Shown here in pieces: positions 1 to 9,663 of a DNA stretch of 64,000 nt; the first letter of the stretch is position 1; every line of letters starts with the position of its first letter. Both the position numbers and the translations under genes were made by a program. The notes beneath the pieces are model-generated. The model was not told the origin of the DNA. It did no database searches and saw nothing but the letters and a program-made list of their open reading frames with translations. Location of the stretch: contig NZ_CP083583.1 in assembly GCF_020091585.1 (NCBI RefSeq), positions 62,001-126,000 of the forward strand, written 5' to 3'. Source of the DNA: Kovacikia minuta CCNUW1. GTDB taxonomy: Bacteria > Cyanobacteriota > Cyanobacteriia > Leptolyngbyales > Leptolyngbyaceae.

Positions 1-426
1 CGTCGCCGTTCCATAATCCAACATTAACTGACCCAGCTGAAGCTGTTGGGAATGGAGCAAGGGCGATCGTCGCTGTAACGCCCGCAGCCGTGCCCGCAGT
101 TCTGCCATACCAAAGGGCTTCACCAGATAATCATCGGCTCCCGCATCCAGTCCAATCACCTTATCCTCCATGCGGTCTTTTGCCGTCAACATCAAAACTG
201 GGAGGGTGTAGTGGTTTGCTCTCAGGCGCTGGCACAGCTCAATACCAGATAATCCCGGTAAAAGCCAGTCGAAAATCGCCAGGGTGTAGTGTACGGGCGA
301 ATCCTCCAGGTAGTTCCAGGCGGTGTTGCCATCCTGCACCCAATCCACAATGTATTTATCCCGTTGAAGCGCTTTTTGGATAGCGGCTCCTAAATCCGGT
401 TCATCTTCAACCAGCAAAATTCGCAT
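1..426 (-). CDS. OmpR-family response regulator, RppA/NrsR-like (3' end off window)
   Basis: Two-component response regulator read from the minus strand; the window edge removes the C-terminal DNA-binding domain. The first 142 residues start MRILLVEDEPDLGAAI and form a complete receiver domain: acidic pair ED at 7-8, phospho-acceptor Asp in AIFDWLLPG near residue 53, LTAKD switch region and VKPF lysine. The linker RLRALQRRSP strongly resembles cyanobacterial RppA/NrsR regulators, which control metal efflux or redox genes. Its stop lies beyond the left edge. It is the last visible gene of a minus-strand run (adaptor, pump, lipoprotein, regulator) and begins 5 nt after the lipoprotein stop, so it probably regulates this efflux locus. 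A partner kinase would be expected further left. Confidence 0.9.
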   Translation of the reverse strand, partial: MRILLVEDEPDLGAAIQKALQRDKYIVDWVQDGNTAWNYLEDSPVHYTLAIFDWLLPGLSGIELCQRLRANHYTLPVLMLTAKDRMEDKVIGLDAGADDYLVKPFGMAELRARLRALQRRSPLLHSQQLQLGQLMLDYGTAT

Positions 427-431
427 AACAA

Positions 432-941
432 TTAGTGCTTGAATCGGTATCGGGCATTCACCTTTTCTCCCCGAATTTCTGACAGGATAGCAACTTTGTA
501 CTCTCCAGCAACCGTTGTCGGCAGCACAGTATAGTAGTGCTTACCGGCAGCGTCATACTTCATTTCAAGGGATGTCTGAGAACCGTCGGGCCGTTGGACT
601 TGGGCAGTCACTTTCGCATTGGGGATAGCCGCGTGATTGTCACCTTGCTGTAAATAAAAATCCAGATGAGTACCTTCTGCTTGCTTGAGTGTAACCAGCT
701 CTAGATGATATTTTCCTGTTTCAACGACCTGTCCACCTTGCCCGCCATGACCGTGTTTTTCTCCCGTTTCTGCATTTGTTGCAGAATTCGCCGCAGGAGA
801 AACACTTGCCGTTGGGCTGGGTTCAGCCACTTGGGATGGGGTGGGGCTGTTAGCGGGATTGGTTGGCTGATTGCTACCACACGCTTCTAGCGTTAAAAGT
901 CCAAGGATAGAAATGGCAAGGATGCCCACTTTCAATTGCAT
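432..941 (-). CDS. Exported lipoprotein with FixH/YtkA-like domain, efflux-associated
   Basis: A 169-residue protein with a lipoprotein signal peptide: hydrophobic stretch LAISILGLLTL followed by the lipobox LEAC (Cys near residue 21). A Pro/Ser/Thr-rich linker and a His/Gly stretch (GEKHGHGGQGG) follow, which could bind metal. The C-terminal 85 residues read as a beta-rich domain (AKVTAQVQRPDGSQ, AGEYKVAILSEIRGE) of the kind annotated YtkA-like or FixH. It lies between the CzcA-like pump and the response regulator on the same strand. A periplasmic metal-sensing or chaperone role is inferred only from this setting and the His-rich segment. Confidence 0.75.
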   Translation of the reverse strand: MQLKVGILAISILGLLTLEACGSNQPTNPANSPTPSQVAEPSPTASVSPAANSATNAETGEKHGHGGQGGQVVETGKYHLELVTLKQAEGTHLDFYLQQGDNHAAIPNAKVTAQVQRPDGSQTSLEMKYDAAGKHYYTVLPTTVAGEYKVAILSEIRGEKVNARYRFKH

Positions 942-1008
942 GATTGATCCTCCAAATGGATGAATGGAATCGTATAGCTGAAATCTTGTACCATTCTCAA
1001 AAACCCTG

Positions 1009-1076
1009 AGAAACCGGGTTTCTGAACGGAAAATCAGGGGTTTCAGGTTGAATCAATAGTGAGAAACCCGGTTTCT
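1009..1076. repeat. Two copies of a 15-bp palindromic repeat (AGAAACCSGGTTTCT)
   Basis: AGAAACCGGGTTTCT at 1009-1023 and AGAAACCCGGTTTCT at 1062-1076 are near-perfect palindromes separated by 38 bp. The second copy lies inside the 3' end of the pump gene and supplies part of its last residues (SETGFLTIDST). Related AACCCGTTTCTG text occurs near 20177, so this looks like a dispersed repeat rather than a local operator. Confidence 0.7.
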
Positions 1077-4000
1077 GATACAAGCGTTGGTTTGGGAAAC
1101 AGGTATCGACCAAACCGAGCATAAAAAGCAGGCAAAACAATCAGGGTCAGGGCAGTGGAAGTGACGAGACCGCCCAGAACGACGATCGCCAACGGTTGTA
1201 AAATTTCCTTGCCCGCTCCACCTGCAACCACCAAGGGGGCTAAGCCCAATGCCGACGTAAATGCGGTCATCAAAATTGCGTTGAGGCGTTCCATTGAGCC
1301 TTGGGTTAGCAAGTCTTCGAGGGGCATTCCCTGGGCGAATTTGGTGTTGTAGTTATCGACGAGTAGCAAACCGTTGCGGGTGGCGACACCAAACAAGGTG
1401 ACAAACCCCACAAGGGAGGCAACCGAAAGAATGCCTCCCGTGAGGGCAACAGCAATCACCCCTCCAACCAGCGCCAAAGGCAGATTAATCATGATCATTG
1501 CAGTGGAAGGAATGGACTTAACGGAGAGATACATGATGGCGGTGATCAGTACGCAGGCGATCGCGCTATACAGCAAAAGGCTTTGGGTCGATCTCTGCTC
1601 GGCTTCAAACTGGCCGCCATATTGAATAAAGTAACCTGGAGGGAATTGTACCTGCTGTTGCACCTTTGCCTGAATTTCGTTGACGACTGAGCGCACATCC
1701 CGTCCACTCACGTTGGCAGACACCACCAGCAACCGAGATGCATTTTCCCGACTAATGGTGTTGGGGCCTGTGGCATCCCGAATAGTAGCAACTTGTGCCA
1801 GGGGAATTTTCTGTCCATTGGGAGTGTCAATCAGCAAGTTACCGATTGTCTCCGGGCTACTGCGGGCGCTTGGCTCCAGCCACACGATCAAATCAAATGT
1901 CTGCTGTTGCTCCAGCACTTGAGCAACCACCCGTCCATTCAGAGCGGTTTGAATCATATTAGAAAGTTCGCCAATGGTTAAACCATAACGGCTGGCAGCG
2001 GTACGATCGAACCCAATCTGAATCTGGGGCACCGGAACTTGCGGTTCGGGTTGCAGATCAACCACACCGGGTACGGATTGCATTGCCATCGTCACTTCTT
2101 CACTTAAATGGCGCAAGGTGTTCAACTCAGAACCAAAGATTTTGACGGCGATCGCGCTTCTCACACCGGACAACACTTCATCCATTCGGTGGGAAATGAA
2201 GCCGCCAATGCTGGGAGCGACGCCGGGTAAACGGGCAAACTCCTGACGGAGTTTTTCGATGCTGCCTGGGCGATCATGCATGCCCGCAGTGCTCAGTTCC
2301 ACATCCAAATGGGCACCGTTGACACCCGCCGCATCTGCATCTCCCGGCACACGTCCAGAGCGAAGCTGTACGTGCTCAAACCGGGGGTCATTCTGAAGCG
2401 CAGCTTGCAGCGCAAATCCGACCTGGTTAGTGGACTCCAGCGAGACACCAGGATAAAGTGTAACGGCATTGACCAGCGATGTCTCCTGAAACTCGGGCAG
2501 AAAAATCCGTCCGAAGCTGGGCACAATGATCAGGGTTGCCAGCAGCATGGCGGCTGATGCCAGCAGCACGACCTTCGATCGTTTCATGGAAAAGGTTAGC
2601 CAGGGCAGGTAGAGCCGCTTGAAAAAACGTGCTACCCAGGGTTCGGTTTCTGGCAGGTGTCCGTGGGGTAGCAGGATGGCACAGAGGGCTGGGGTTACGG
2701 TTAAGGCGGTGAGGCTGGAGGCAACCACCGCTGCGATGTAACCCAACCCCATGGGAATGAAAATGCTGCCCTCTACTCCCTCTAAGGCAAATACTGGAGA
2801 GAACACCAGGATTGTAATTACCGTTGCCCCAAACACCGAATCTCGCACCTCTTTACAACCCTCGTACACCACTTCCAGTAACGGACGAGGGTGGGCAGAG
2901 TGCTTGTTTTCGCGCAGGTTGCGGTACACATTTTCAGCATCGACGATCGCATCATCCACGGCTGACCCGATCGCCACGGCTAAACCCCCCAGCGTCATGG
3001 TGTTGAGTCCTTGCCCAAGGAGATTTAGCATGGCCACACCGATCAGCAATGATAGGGGTAATGCCACCAGACAAATCACCAGATTGCGCCAGTTCATTAG
3101 AAATGGAATCAGAATCAGTGCAACAATAATGCTGCCTTCCAATAACGCCTCTCGCACATTTGCGATCGATGCGTCGATGTAGTCCTCTTGGCGAAAGGTC
3201 ACCGTTGCTTTGACATCTTTGGGAAGCCCTGCTTTGACCTCTGCCATCGCTGCTTCAATGGCACGAGTCACGGTTGGGGTATCCGCTTGAGGTTGTTTGT
3301 TGATCAGCAGGACAATTGCAGGCTGACCATCCAGACTGCCATCTCCACGTTTGATGGCGGCTCCAATCTGAACCTCAGCAACATCTGCTAAGCGCACGGG
3401 CTTGCCATCCTGGGCGGTAATGACCGATTGCTTCAGATCTTCGAGCGACTCAATTCGCCCCACTCCCCGAATCAGTCGTTCGCGATCGCGGGTAATCAAA
3501 AATCCACCGGGTGCATTCGCATTGGCTGCTTTGGCTGCTTCTGTTACCTGCTGTAAGGTGACATTGAATGCTTGCAACTTGGCGGGATGCACCAGCACTT
3601 GATACTGTCGAACGTCCCCACCGTAGGCAATAACCTGCGCCACCCCAGGAACCGCAAGTAAACGGTTCGTCACTTGCCAGTCGATCAGGCGACGCAGATC
3701 CATCAGGGAAGTGGGGGCGGAGGCGGGGTTCCCTTCTGCCTCTCTGCCCCCTGCCTGCTGCCTTCTCGACTGTAAATCCGATCATCATGACGGTACTGAT
3801 CGGTGAGGTGATGGGCGACAGTTGGGGCGTTTCAACGCCTTCCGGCAGTTTGTTCTGCGTTTGTTGTAACCGTTCAGTTACCAGTTGCCGGGCGCGATAG
3901 ATTTCGGTATCCCAATTGAAGATGACTTTGATAACGGACAATCCGGCAGCGGAGGACGATCGCACCGTCGTAATTCCTGGCGTACCATTGACGGCACTTT

Positions 4001-4208
4001 CGATCGGGAGTGTGACCAGGGACTCCACTTCTTCCGGTGCCAATCCAGGTGCTTCGGTTTGGATTTCGACCTGTGGCGGTGCAAAGCTTGGAAACACGTC
4101 CAAAGGCATCTGGCTGACCGTGCGGAAAGTCCATACGGTTAGAATTAGCGCTGCAAAAATAACCAACCAGCGGCGAGCGATCGCCCATTTGATGATTGAA
4201 TCGAGCAC
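1043..4208 (-). pseudogene. czcA: CzcA/CusA-family heavy-metal RND efflux pump, split by one +1 frameshift
   Basis: Inner-membrane proton/metal antiporter of a tripartite heavy-metal efflux system. The N-terminal part (4208 to about 3750) starts MLDSIIKWAIARRWLVIFAA and contains the first membrane helix and the porter motif PGLAPEEVESLVTLPIE. The rest, readable from 3703, carries the second porter region, the transmembrane acidic motif SAVDDAIVDAENVYRN (about residue 420 of the joined protein) and the C-terminal six-helix bundle. Removing one G from the G5 run (plus-strand CCCCC at 3747-3751) restores a single frame of 1054 residues, normal for the family. The shift sits in a GGCAGAR heptad-like stretch. 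The break may be a sequencing error or real decay. The C-terminus is built partly from a dispersed palindromic repeat. Substrate metal cannot be assigned. Confidence 0.88.
3730..3770 (-). repeat. GGCAGAR-type heptad repeat inside the efflux pump gene
   Basis: On the minus strand this stretch is degenerate copies of GGCAG(A/G/C)(A/G), the unit that forms arrays in the intergenic DNA at 8128-8223 and 19992-20045. Here it lies in coding sequence between the porter motif SPISTVMMIGFTVE and LMDLRRLIDW, and holds the G5 run where the frame changes. Confidence 0.65.
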
Positions 4209-4349
4209 AGAACACCCGCCAGTAATGTTCTACTGTAAGATAACCTCACTATGGTTGCAGCCAAAAATAAAATCAGGATGAAATCAAAAGCAGTTTAACC
4301 ATTGGACGATAGGGTGAAATCGAGGCACCACCCATGTTTGAGGTCACTC

Positions 4350-4525
4350 ATGCCGTCACCGTTTCCCGGAACAGATCCCTATCTTGAGGGCTATTTATGG
4401 GCAAATGTCCACAATGCATTGGCAAGTAAAATTCAGCAGCAGTTGGTTCCCAAATTGCGTTCTGATTACACAGCCCGGTTAGAGATTTATTTGATAGGAG
4501 ACACTGCTCCAGAAGGTGAAAATAG
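4350..4525 (+). pseudogene. DUF4058 family protein, 5' stump
   Basis: The reading frame from ATG 4350 (MPSPFPGTDPYLEG) matches the start of cyanobacterial DUF4058 proteins, which normally run to about 250 residues. Recognisable sequence continues through WANVHNALASKIQQQL and RLEIYLIGDTAPEGE to about 4520. It is then replaced by the opposite-strand remains of an IS630-type transposase, so only about 58 residues of the family survive. I prefer ATG 4350 to the upstream 4302 start because the family begins with MPSPFPG. Function of the family is unknown. Confidence 0.7.
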
Positions 4526-4905
4526 TCCAATGCACCGTAGTAAGGTTGCCGCTCACGGGTCGATTTGACCTCCACATCCACCCGTTGGTTGCGCCGACTC
4601 CAGCCATAGCCACTGACATCACCCCACAGCAAATGGCATTCGTCCACAAACATCACCCGCATCTGTCCACTGGCAATTTGGGCGCACCACTTGAGCAGGA
4701 ACTCCATAATTGTCGATATATTCCTGCGGCGCGTGATGCGGCGCGTGGTTTGCGCCATGCTAAAGGCATCAACGGGGACATTGTGATTCTTGCCGATCCA
4801 GAAGGTGTTCCATCCTGCATCGCGTGACATGGTTTTTTGACATCGCAATTGTTCGTAACGGTGTTCCCTTATTTCCCATCTAGCCGAATATGGGAGTTGT
4901 GACAA
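4526..4905 (-). mobile_element. IS630-type transposase fragment
   Basis: A minus-strand frame contains MRVMFVDECHLLWGDVSGYGWSRRNQRVDV and RERQPYYGALD, the central DDE part of cyanobacterial IS630-family transposases (catalytic Asp in FVDE). The sequence before it (to 4905) is only weakly transposase-like and the C-terminal third is missing: after YYGALD the frame runs into the antisense of the DUF4058 stump. No terminal inverted repeats or TA target duplications could be recognised, so this is a degenerate relic, not an active element. Confidence 0.65.
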
Positions 4906-4996
4906 TGGAGCGGGTCAACCACCTGCGAGATGAAACCCTGTAACGGGCGCTTTGCGATCGCTCTACAATGGTTTCAAGTATGGGAATTGAGGGCAT

Positions 4997-5632
4997 ATGG
5001 TACTCCTTAGCGATTTAACTGAGCGTCTGCACATTGACGACCCGGAAGAACGGCGAATCATTAGCAATGTTGATTGGTTACAGTACGAAGCGTTGCTTTT
5101 CGATCTGGGCAATGTCTCTCACTACCGGGTCAGCTATTTAGATGGAGTGTTGGAAATTGTGTCACCAAGTCGTCGGCATGAAATTGGAAAAGCTCGCATT
5201 GGTGATTTGTTACTGATTTACTTCGTAGAAACTGACACCGAATACTTCCCCACAGGCTCCACCACCTTTCGTAAGCAGGAAGGACAGGCGGGCACGGAAC
5301 CTGATGAAAGCTATTGCATTGGCACCGATAAGGCATTTCCCGATTTGGCGATCGAAGTTGTTGTCACCAGTGGCGGCATCAATCGGCTGGAGCTTTATCG
5401 ACGATTGGGAGTCCGCGAAGTGTGGTTCTGGCAGAACAATCAGTTTTCGATCTATCACCTGCGCGAGGACGCGCCGATTCAGTTCGCTCAGACCTTTGGC
5501 TATGAGGCAATCAATCATAGTGAAGTTCTCCCTGGTTTGGATATGAATTTGCTGGCTGCCTGTGTTCGTAACCCCAATCCACTGGCAGCAGCGAAGGAAT
5601 TTCGGCAAGGTGTGCGAAACAATCGGTCATGA
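4997..5632 (+). CDS. Uma2 family endonuclease-like protein (DUF820)
   Basis: A 211-residue protein of the Uma2/DUF820 family, a PD-(D/E)XK nuclease-fold group greatly expanded in cyanobacteria. Family landmarks: YLDGVLEIVSPSRRHE near residue 47, TFRKQEGQAGTEPDESYCIG near 90-112, PDLAIEVV near 117, and the closing strand VREVWFW near 140. The acidic residues of EPDE and the Asp/Glu of PDLAIEVV would form the nuclease site. The length is typical. ATG 4997 follows GAGGGCAT weakly. It shares an inserted patch with the DUF4058 stump and IS630 relic between the two halves of the efflux operon. Biological role of the family is not established. Confidence 0.85.
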   Translation: MVLLSDLTERLHIDDPEERRIISNVDWLQYEALLFDLGNVSHYRVSYLDGVLEIVSPSRRHEIGKARIGDLLLIYFVETDTEYFPTGSTTFRKQEGQAGTEPDESYCIGTDKAFPDLAIEVVVTSGGINRLELYRRLGVREVWFWQNNQFSIYHLREDAPIQFAQTFGYEAINHSEVLPGLDMNLLAACVRNPNPLAAAKEFRQGVRNNRS

Positions 5633-6279
5633 TCTCCCCTGCTCCCCTTGGTTAAGGCTACGGTGTACACACAAGTCGATCGCTGATTCGTTTTCCGAAA
5701 ACCTGATCCTCCACAACCTTGATTTCTCGTTGCCGGTTCTCAATAAGCCGAGATTATTGAGATTTCAGCCAATTTCCAAAGTTGAGGCAGAGCAAGGGTT
5801 TCAGGACTTGTGTTCACAGATTTCCGACTTGTGTGTACACGGTAGTTGGTTAAGGGGGGTGCCGAAGGCGGGGGGATCTTGATTTGTAGCGTGTAAAAAG
5901 TGAATTGATATAACGACACGAATTGCGTTTGTTACCTCCGCCAAAGCTTTTGTTATCAAGCAACTTAGATTCATTAGGACAGCGTTCGATTTCACGTCAA
6001 CTGAGATTTTGGCCATTCTCAACAATGAATGGGGGCGATCGCATCTCTATTGAAGATTTGCGGCACCCTGGCTGGGTCAGTCGGTCAATATAGCCATTTG
6101 CATTTGAGTGAAGTACATCTCGAATTGAGGGAGTCAAGGAGTCAAGGAAATCAGGTGCATATCATTGAGGTGAAAACCGCTATCACTATTGTGCTTTAGA
6201 GGAAGAGAAACATTTGCTGGGTATAGAGCGGTCTACTAAACCCGCCCGTACAATTTGCGGATTGATTAAATCCACAATC
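5633..6279. other. Non-coding stretch with an inverted-repeat element
   Basis: No convincing gene seen. ACGGTGTACACACAAGTCG at 5660-5678 is matched in reverse complement (one mismatch) at 5825-5843, bounding a 184-bp MITE-like segment; GGTTAAGG lies just outside both ends. Near 6237 the text AAACCCGCCCGTACAATT resembles one arm of the repeat at 7970-7986. Confidence 0.5.
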
Positions 6280-7815
6280 CTAAGGTGAAAAATGTTTCTG
6301 CTGGTTGCCTCTTTTCGCCCACATCATGCCAGCCCAAAAGGTGCCAGCGGCGATCGCGCCACCAACCGGAACCATCACCCACCAGGGAACCTGTCCACTG
6401 GCGTGATTGGCGGGCTTCGCTGCTGCACCGTGGTCATTCGTCGTTGGGCTGCCACCCCGGAGTGACTGGGCATACAGCATCGGAGCAGCTTGAGTCACGA
6501 TCCGATCGCCATCAAATAGCCCATTCTTAATTTCAACAAACGTGCCGGATTCCCGTCCTAAGGTCACTTGGGTTGGCTCAAAGGCATCGCCGTTTTGGAC
6601 AAACACAAGCTTCTGTTGGGTATTCGTTTCGACAAGTGCGGTTTTGGGAATTGTCAGCAGGTTGGCAGGTGTGCGCGTCGTTAGCACCTCCAGTTCAACA
6701 AACATCCCCGGTTTGAGCACGCCACCTGAATTGTCCAGTTCTGCTTTTACGGGTACAACGCGGGTTTCGCCTTCTACCATTGCCCCAATCACACGGATGC
6801 GTCCCTCAAAGAAACGATTGGGAATGCCATTGGCTTTGACCTGCACACGTTGACCTTTCTGAATCTGGTTTAAATCTTTCTCGTAGATGTTGGCGCTCAC
6901 CTGAACGGTATTACCATCTACGATCGTCATTACCTTTTTGCCCGCATCCTCACCCGATTCTCCCTGGGTGGTTTCACGATCAACAACAATGCCAGCGATC
7001 GGAGCCGCAATTGTGATGGTTCCGTCAGAGTTGGGCTGTGCTCCCAGTTGTTGGAGGCGTGTTTGATAAGTCTTCCCACTCAGGAACCTCCGTGATTGAG
7101 CCACTTCCACCGCAGATTGGGCGCGTCGGAGTTGAGCTTGAGCTTCCGAGACTTCTAGCGCACTGGCTGCTTTTGCCAAAACGGCTCTTGCTTCTGCCAG
7201 TTTTGTTTCCGACTCTAAGACCGTGCGGCGAGGAATTGCGCCACTTGCCAGCAGCTCTCGATCCTTGTCGTAGCGCTCCTGGGCAACATTTACCTGGGTG
7301 CGAGCCTGCCTAATATTCGCTGCCACAATCCGTTTCTGTTGTTCCAGATTTTGCTGGGCTAAGCGCAAATCAGCCTGGGCTTGCTGACCGGCTGCGATCG
7401 CTTCTGCTTGACGGTCTAGTGCAGCCGTTCGCAGTTCTGCCAGTTCTGGACTCGTCATGATTGCCACAGGCTGACCGCGTCTGACCGTATCCCCTGGATT
7501 CACCAGCAGTTTGACCACAGTGCCTTTTACAGGCGTCGTGACTTCAACTTTCTGGTTGGGCAGTGCTTCTAGTTGTCCAGTGGTTTTAATGCCATAGGCA
7601 AGCCGTTGGCGAGAAACTGGCTCAACTTTCAGCCCTAACCGCTGAGCCGTTTCAGGATCGACCCGAATAGAACCAGCCGATTGAGCCGATTGGCTGCCAC
7701 CGAACTCATTCCCATGCCCGCTATGCGCGAGGGTCGCCCCAGGTGAGACAACCAGAGACATCAGCAGAAGGGTTGCAGAAAACCGCAGGGTTGGAGGTTG
7801 AGCAATGCGCGTCAT
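6280..7815 (-). CDS. RND efflux periplasmic adaptor subunit (CusB/HlyD type)
   Basis: Membrane-fusion protein of a tripartite metal efflux system. 511 residues: signal peptide (RFSATLLLMSLVVSPGATLAHSGHG), then a lipoyl half-motif (VEVTTPVKGTVVKLLVNPGDTVRRGQPVAIMTSPELAEL, about 90-128), a long Ala/Gln-rich coiled-coil hairpin (130-240), the second lipoyl half (ITIAAPIAGIVVDRETTQGE) and beta-barrel and membrane-proximal domains. Unusually it ends with a membrane helix (WWVMVPVGGAIAAGTFWAGMMWA, about 475-500). A His-rich HSGHGNEF follows the signal peptide, common in metal adaptors. It lies upstream of the pump on the same strand, but about 2 kb of unrelated inserted sequence now separates them. 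Confidence 0.88.
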   Translation of the reverse strand: MTRIAQPPTLRFSATLLLMSLVVSPGATLAHSGHGNEFGGSQSAQSAGSIRVDPETAQRLGLKVEPVSRQRLAYGIKTTGQLEALPNQKVEVTTPVKGTVVKLLVNPGDTVRRGQPVAIMTSPELAELRTAALDRQAEAIAAGQQAQADLRLAQQNLEQQKRIVAANIRQARTQVNVAQERYDKDRELLASGAIPRRTVLESETKLAEARAVLAKAASALEVSEAQAQLRRAQSAVEVAQSRRFLSGKTYQTRLQQLGAQPNSDGTITIAAPIAGIVVDRETTQGESGEDAGKKVMTIVDGNTVQVSANIYEKDLNQIQKGQRVQVKANGIPNRFFEGRIRVIGAMVEGETRVVPVKAELDNSGGVLKPGMFVELEVLTTRTPANLLTIPKTALVETNTQQKLVFVQNGDAFEPTQVTLGRESGTFVEIKNGLFDGDRIVTQAAPMLYAQSLRGGSPTTNDHGAAAKPANHASGQVPWWVMVPVGGAIAAGTFWAGMMWAKRGNQQKHFSP

Positions 7816-8261
7816 CAGAAAATTCCTGGCTGATACGATTTTAGATTGGAGATTTTAGATTGGAGATTTTAGATTGGAGATTTTATACCAAATTAAATTG
7901 AGAATAGGGCAGATGCCTGTAGGGGTGGGTTTAGCCAGTAACCATCAATTTGAACCCAAAAATCTCAACAAAACCCGCCCCTACAATTGTCCGTATTTGC
8001 CCAGAAGACCGTTTAAATCGGTATCAGATTGAAGATAATAAAAGTCTTTGCTGATGGACGATCGACACTCTAGCGTTTCATATAAAAATAAAACCAGGAT
8101 GAAATTTACTTCTTTTCAGTGATGGCGAAAGGCAGAGGGCAGAGGGCAGAAGGGAAGGATAAAGGATAAAGGATAAAGGATAAAGGATAAAAAGGCAGAG
8201 GGCAGACGGCAGAGGGCAGAAGGTGACACCTACCACCTACCACCTACCACCTACTCGCTAT
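7816..8261. repeat. Intergenic repeat cluster: 14-bp tandem, MITE-like palindrome, heptad arrays
   Basis: No gene. From about 7839 to 7884 TTTTAGATTGGAGA is repeated three times. From 7886 (ATACCAAATTAAA) to about 8026 (AATCGGTAT) lies a MITE-like element whose core has inverted arms TGTAGGGGTGGGTTT (about 7918) and AAAACCCGCCCCTACA (7971-7986). 8128-8223 holds GGCAGAG-type heptads, then five AAGGATA heptads, then more GGCAGAG units. 8226-8252 has tandem CCTACCA units. The minus-strand run stops and restarts here. Confidence 0.75.
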
Positions 8262-9614
8262 TCACCAACCCGGAACCCAATTTGTGCCCGCTAGGGGCAG
8301 ACGTGCCATTGCGGCGGCTTCAACGGTTAGGGCGACGAGGTCTTCCCGTTCCAGGTGATGCACGTTTTGTTTGCCACAGGCACGGGCGATCGTCGTTAAT
8401 TCCATCGTCAACGTTTTGAGATAGTTTCTGAGATGACGGGCTCCAATTTCGGGTGTAAGTCGTTGTTCTAGAACAGCATCCTGGGTCGTAATCCCGACGG
8501 GACATTTTCCGGTATGGCAGTGGTGACAGTAACCGGGGGCGGTGCCGATCGCCGCATAATCTTCGATCGCGGAGTGATATTCTCCAGTTTGAAAATAGCG
8601 ATCGTGGTTGCAACCGAGGGCAATCAAAACGCCCTGCCCGATCGACACCGCATCCGCTCCCATCGCGATCGCCTTTGCCACATCGGCACCGGTACGAATG
8701 CCACCGGAGACGATCAATTGCACCTGTTCCTTCATGCCCATTTCTTCCAGCGCATCCACCGCCTGCCGCACCGCAGCCAGGGTCGGAATGCCGACATGCT
8801 CAATGAACACGGTTTGGGTGGCAGCGGTGCCTCCCTGCATCCCATCCACCACAATCACATCGGCACCCGCATGGACTGCCAATTTGACATCGTTGTAGGT
8901 GCGGGTCGCTCCCACCTTGACATAAATCGGCTTTTCCCAATCGGTCAGCTCCCGCAGCTCTTGAATTTTAATCGTCAGATCATCGGGGCCAGTCCAATCA
9001 GGGTGACGGCAGGCGGAGCGTTGGTCAATGCCTTCCGGCAAGGTTCGCATCTCGGCAACGCGAGGGTTGATCTTCTGTCCTAACAACATCCCTCCACCCC
9101 CCGGTTTTGCCCCCTGACCGACCACGATTTCGATCGCATCTGCTTTGCGGATATCATCAGGATTAAACCCGTAGCGGGATGGTAAACATTGATAGACCAG
9201 GGTTTTGGAGGACTGGCGTTCTTCCGGCGTCATGCCGCCATCGCCAGTGGTGGTGGTGGTGCCCATTTCGGTGGCAGCCCGACCGAGGGCTTCTTTGACG
9301 TTTGCCGATAGAGAGCCAAAACTCATGCCAGCGATCGTAATCGGAATCTCCAACTCGATCGGTTTTTTGGCATAACGAGTCCCCAGGATGGTTTTAGTCA
9401 CACACTTTTCCCGATAGCCTTCTAACGGATAGCGCGACATTGATGCCCCAAAAAATACCAGATCATCAAAGTGGGGCAATTTGCGTTTGGCACCCATGCC
9501 GCGAATTTCATACAACCCATGTGCCGCTGCATTCTGGATATAGTTGAGAATGGTGCGATCGTACCCGGCAGATGCTTCTAAAGAAAGGTGTCGGGAAAAA
9601 TCAGAGTGATTCAT
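8262..9614 (-). CDS. mgsC: FMN-dependent glutamate synthase-like subunit (N-methylglutamate synthase subunit C / GlxD)
   Basis: Stand-alone synthase domain of the glutamate synthase large subunit. 450 residues from ATG 9614 (MNHSDFSRHLSLEASAGYDR); an upstream extension to 9701 would overlap the neighbouring nuclease gene and is not conserved-looking. Key features: glutamate-synthase barrel segments IAGMSFGSLSANVKEALG, GQGAKPGGGGMLLGQK (FMN/substrate loop), VDGMQGGTAATQ, LIVSGGIRTGADVAKAIAMGADAVSIG, and the Cys cluster CHHCHTGKCPVGI expected to hold an iron-sulfur centre. In methylotrophs this protein with MgsA and MgsB makes N-methylglutamate from methylamine and glutamate. Here it is on the same strand as mgsA/mgsB but separated by an Mrr-type gene and a repeat array. 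A plain glutamate-synthase-like role is the alternative. Confidence 0.85.
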   Translation of the reverse strand: MNHSDFSRHLSLEASAGYDRTILNYIQNAAAHGLYEIRGMGAKRKLPHFDDLVFFGASMSRYPLEGYREKCVTKTILGTRYAKKPIELEIPITIAGMSFGSLSANVKEALGRAATEMGTTTTTGDGGMTPEERQSSKTLVYQCLPSRYGFNPDDIRKADAIEIVVGQGAKPGGGGMLLGQKINPRVAEMRTLPEGIDQRSACRHPDWTGPDDLTIKIQELRELTDWEKPIYVKVGATRTYNDVKLAVHAGADVIVVDGMQGGTAATQTVFIEHVGIPTLAAVRQAVDALEEMGMKEQVQLIVSGGIRTGADVAKAIAMGADAVSIGQGVLIALGCNHDRYFQTGEYHSAIEDYAAIGTAPGYCHHCHTGKCPVGITTQDAVLEQRLTPEIGARHLRNYLKTLTMELTTIARACGKQNVHHLEREDLVALTVEAAAMARLPLAGTNWVPGW

Positions 9615-9663
9615 ATTAATTAGTAGAAGTGTATTTTGAAGTTTGCTTGATTTGCTGCTCACG

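Noticed and set aside
8128-8250. Possible CRISPR-like array because of regular short repeats
   Set aside because: Units are 7 bp with no spacers; they are simple heptad tandem repeats.
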